Shown: positions 62,191 to 64,000 of the stretch, one piece after another | Position numbering within the stretch: position 1 is the first letter of the stretch | Layout: each line of letters starts with the position of its first letter | Assembly: GCA_934045075.1 (NCBI GenBank) | Contig: OW203726.1 | Location: 24,853,693 to 24,917,692 of the forward strand | DNA from: Yponomeuta sedellus | Lineage: Eukaryota > Arthropoda > Insecta > Lepidoptera > Yponomeutidae | Direction: 5' to 3' | Length of the DNA: 64,000 nt | Program-made: the position numbers and the translations under genes | The notes under the pieces: model-generated | Told to the model about the DNA's origin: nothing | The model's database searches: none | The model's input: the letters and a program-made list of their open reading frames with translations, nothing else

Positions 62191-62634
62191 ATAAACAGTG
62201 TTTTACAATTGTTAGCATACAGGAAGACCTTTCTTACGTTTGAGATCGCTCTTGAATGCGCTGTCAACTTGATAGCGCATTAAAGAACGATCTCACGGAC
62301 ACGAACGCTTCATTAATATAGGACCTTAAGTAAAGTGCACGTTAGTTAATACTGATGTACTGTCGACTGGATCGTTCTTAGCCCCATTTTACCACCGAGC
62401 CCAAATGTCACTGAGCTTACTCGAGAGCTCTATCAAAGGTGTTTCGCGTTCCATATTTGGAATGACAAACGGCGTGAAGCTGGAACGGTGAAATTTGCAC
62501 AGTTCACCATTACATTTGTTCCATACTGTCGTATTGTTTTCCTTGAGCATTTCTTCATCGCTGCCACGGATACTCTCTTAAAAAGGAACCGATATATGCC
62601 TATCGGTTTAATATCAGTAATATTAAATGGATAA
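62191..62634. other. unannotated interval
   Basis: gagatcgctcttgaatgcgc and gcgcattaaagaacgatctc (62242-62293) form a loose inverted pair. No family recognised. Confidence 0.35.
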
Positions 62635-62770
62635 GATAAGAATATTCTTTATCGTACACATCACAAAATAATTACAGAGACAACAGTTACAAAAGAAGAG
62701 GTACAATTGGCGGCCTTATTGCTGATAGTAATTTCTTCCAGGCAACCTTAAGTCGGAAAGATTGCAAAAG
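62635..62770 (-). repeat. REP-G remnant
   Basis: aagaatattctttatcgtac, gaggtacaattggcggcctt, attgctgatagtaatttctt and ccaggcaacct are the REP-G blocks in order. Confidence 0.55.
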
Positions 62771-62889
62771 GCGAAATTGAGACGGGTAGTTGGTGCTCAT
62801 CGAATATTAATGTACATACGTATACGTAATAAAATAAACTAACATAGATAAATATTATTATAAACATACATAAACATTAAGTTATAGTT

Positions 62890-63163
62890 AGAATATTTTC
62901 GGCGCTTAATCGCTTAATCGTTATCATGGAGTGTTCGAGTGGAAAAAATTCGCATGGCTTATCATCCGACATTGTCAGTGTAGTGTGCCGCAATCCTAGT
63001 AGTGCTTTGTGATGGCTGATTGAGGGTAGTCTGAAACCTCATCAGCCGAAGATTCGAACGAGTGCCAGCCATCAGTCTTCTCGTGAACACGATGACTGTA
63101 ACGTCGTCGAAACGTCGAGGTAAAATAGCAATAAATTTCTACGCGATTAAGCGAAAATATTCT
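62890..63163. mobile_element. TIR element of the gacgtttcgg family
   Basis: Left end agaatattttcggcgcttaatcgc (62890) and right end gcgattaagcgaaaatattct (63143-63163) are inverted repeats of about 21 bp, with a 3-base insertion in the left. The interior holds cgtcgaaacgtcgaggtaaa, the core shared with 37347-37499 and 40035-40145. Length 274 bp, non-coding. No clear target duplication. Confidence 0.55.
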
Positions 63164-63525
63164 GACTATGTGTTTAAGTCGCGAAAGTTTAAAATATGTT
63201 ATAACATTAAGTTATAATAGCAAGCATAATAGGAACAATAAATTGGATATACCTACAGACAAAAAGAAAATAAAAAAATATTTGCAAAGAAAGAGTTCTA
63301 CTACTTTAGATATTTAATTTTGTATGTATTTTATTTAGATGAATTCATGTATTTTGACTCTGAGCGGTCTTCTTCTTTCGTGTCGAAAGTGCCACCCTCC
63401 TCTCAGACATCTCGCTCCCAAAACCGCGCCACTGCGAGCGCGCCGGGTGATGCCTCCATGAGATCCCGCAAACTGCACTGTGGAGCTTCAGGGCAGACAC
63501 AAAGATGCATTGTTTGTGTAGCACT
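63164..63525. other. unannotated interval
   Basis: A moderately GC-rich part at 63390-63500, with small frames on both strands and no domains. Confidence 0.3.
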
Positions 63526-63527
63526 CT

Positions 63528-63860
63528 GAGCGGTGATAGCCCAGTGAGCAGAATAATGGACTCGGAAGCAAGACACACACGTTTGAGTTCCCAGTGCTGG
63601 CACGTACTTTTTGTTTTTGTATTTTGTCAAAGTTAACTACATCTGCGAATTAGTAGCAATAACACGCGCCAATGTGAAGGAAATCATCGTGAAAAAATGG
63701 CGGCTTGGTTAGCTCCACGTATTGACTTGTCGTTCTTGTGGGCTAGACCGACTAAGCCAGGATGGTGAAGGCGCTGGACAAGCCTACTCCGCCTTAAGAA
63801 CAATGTTCCAGGCACTACAGCGTCCAAGTGGCCCTTCACCTATCATCTCATTAAGTTTAC
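63528..63860 (+). mobile_element. SINE-2 copy (head, body, tail type 3), decayed
   Basis: The head (gagcggtgatagcccagtga; acgtttgagttcccagtgct) is followed by the body (caaagttaactacatctgcg, acgcgccaatgtgaaggaaa) and tail type 3 (tattgacttgtcgttcttgt, gctagaccgactaagccagg, cactacagcgtccaagtggc) to tcatctcattaagtttacgt. More diverged than 29646-30048. Confidence 0.65.
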
Positions 63861-64000
63861 GTAAAGGTTTAATCTGATGCTCTCTAGTAGGATAAGGTAA
63901 TTCGGCACCGGTGGTAAGAAAAATGGTAAAATTTAAATAAAAATGTGTTTAACAAGATTTGAAAATCACATGTGTACAATAAAATAAATATAGATGCAGT
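63861..64000. other. unannotated end of window
   Basis: AT-rich, nothing recognised. Confidence 0.3.

Noticed and set aside
1..64000. CRISPR arrays, bacterial operons, rRNA genes, phage or plasmid features
   Set aside because: None seen; the sequence is eukaryotic in character and direct repeats are dispersed elements or microsatellites without spacers.

Overview
The window looks like a gene-poor intergenic or intronic stretch of an insect nuclear genome, most likely a moth or butterfly. It is AT-rich. No host protein-coding exon, rRNA or convincing functional tRNA gene can be supported. The Lepidoptera call rests on remembered family resemblance: dense tRNA-headed SINEs, Helitron ends of the form hairpin + CTAG|T, RTE-type LINE ends encoding a YVQQWT-like C-terminus, and an ORF1/endonuclease/RT LINE of a type common in lepidopteran assemblies. 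Labels used below are mine: SINE-1 (tRNA head, tail ending GCACGGGTTAGTGCATTAAA), SINE-2 (shared body CGCTAACGGTGAAGGAAAAC with several heads and three tails), SINE-3 (body with CACAGGGTATCCTAGT), SINE-4 (tail ending AGCAGTGGGGACATACAAGG), LINE-J (ORF1 + endonuclease + RT), LINE-R (RTE-like C-terminus), LINE-K (GKGRPRRTYIDQIG C-terminus), REP-G (LINE 3'-end-like) and REP-H (unclassified).

Layout. 1-14 kb is a mosaic of SINE-1 to SINE-4, a short Helitron (4689-5027), a 135-bp MITE nested in a SINE-1 unit (9048-9182), and a SINE-2 copy split by about 540 bp. 14-24 kb holds full SINE-2 copies, two Helitron ends, a 250-bp TIR element inside a SINE-2 (19128-19377), a large inverted repeat (19556-19894) and LINE-J 3' ends. 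24-36 kb has a perfect (TATG)32 array, the most complex SINE-1 insertion (28939-29622), a long repeat-poor island (30.1-33.3 kb), a second copy of the 250-bp TIR element and a 280-bp compound tetranucleotide array abutting a LINE-R end. 36-51 kb has a near-perfect hairpin element (37.35 kb) and more repeat-poor DNA (40.5-44.9 and 45.2-47.9 kb). 51.7-56.1 kb is the main coding remnant: a plus-strand LINE-J piece (RT, 3' UTR, tail) abutting a minus-strand LINE-J piece (ORF1 and the start of the endonuclease), both dead. 56-64 kb returns to scattered remnants.

Function. Nothing here works as an operon or pathway; the window records mobile-element activity. The most unusual theme is SINE-1. At least five loci carry its 3' half as an inverted dimer, and four of these are enclosed by clear 10-14 bp direct repeats (a fifth by a weaker one), so the foldback appears to have inserted as a unit. 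The other themes are modular head/body/tail exchange in SINE-2, and a 3' motif shared by SINE-2, SINE-4 and the RTE-like LINEs that suggests a shared retrotransposition partner. All similarity statements are by eye; no database search was run.
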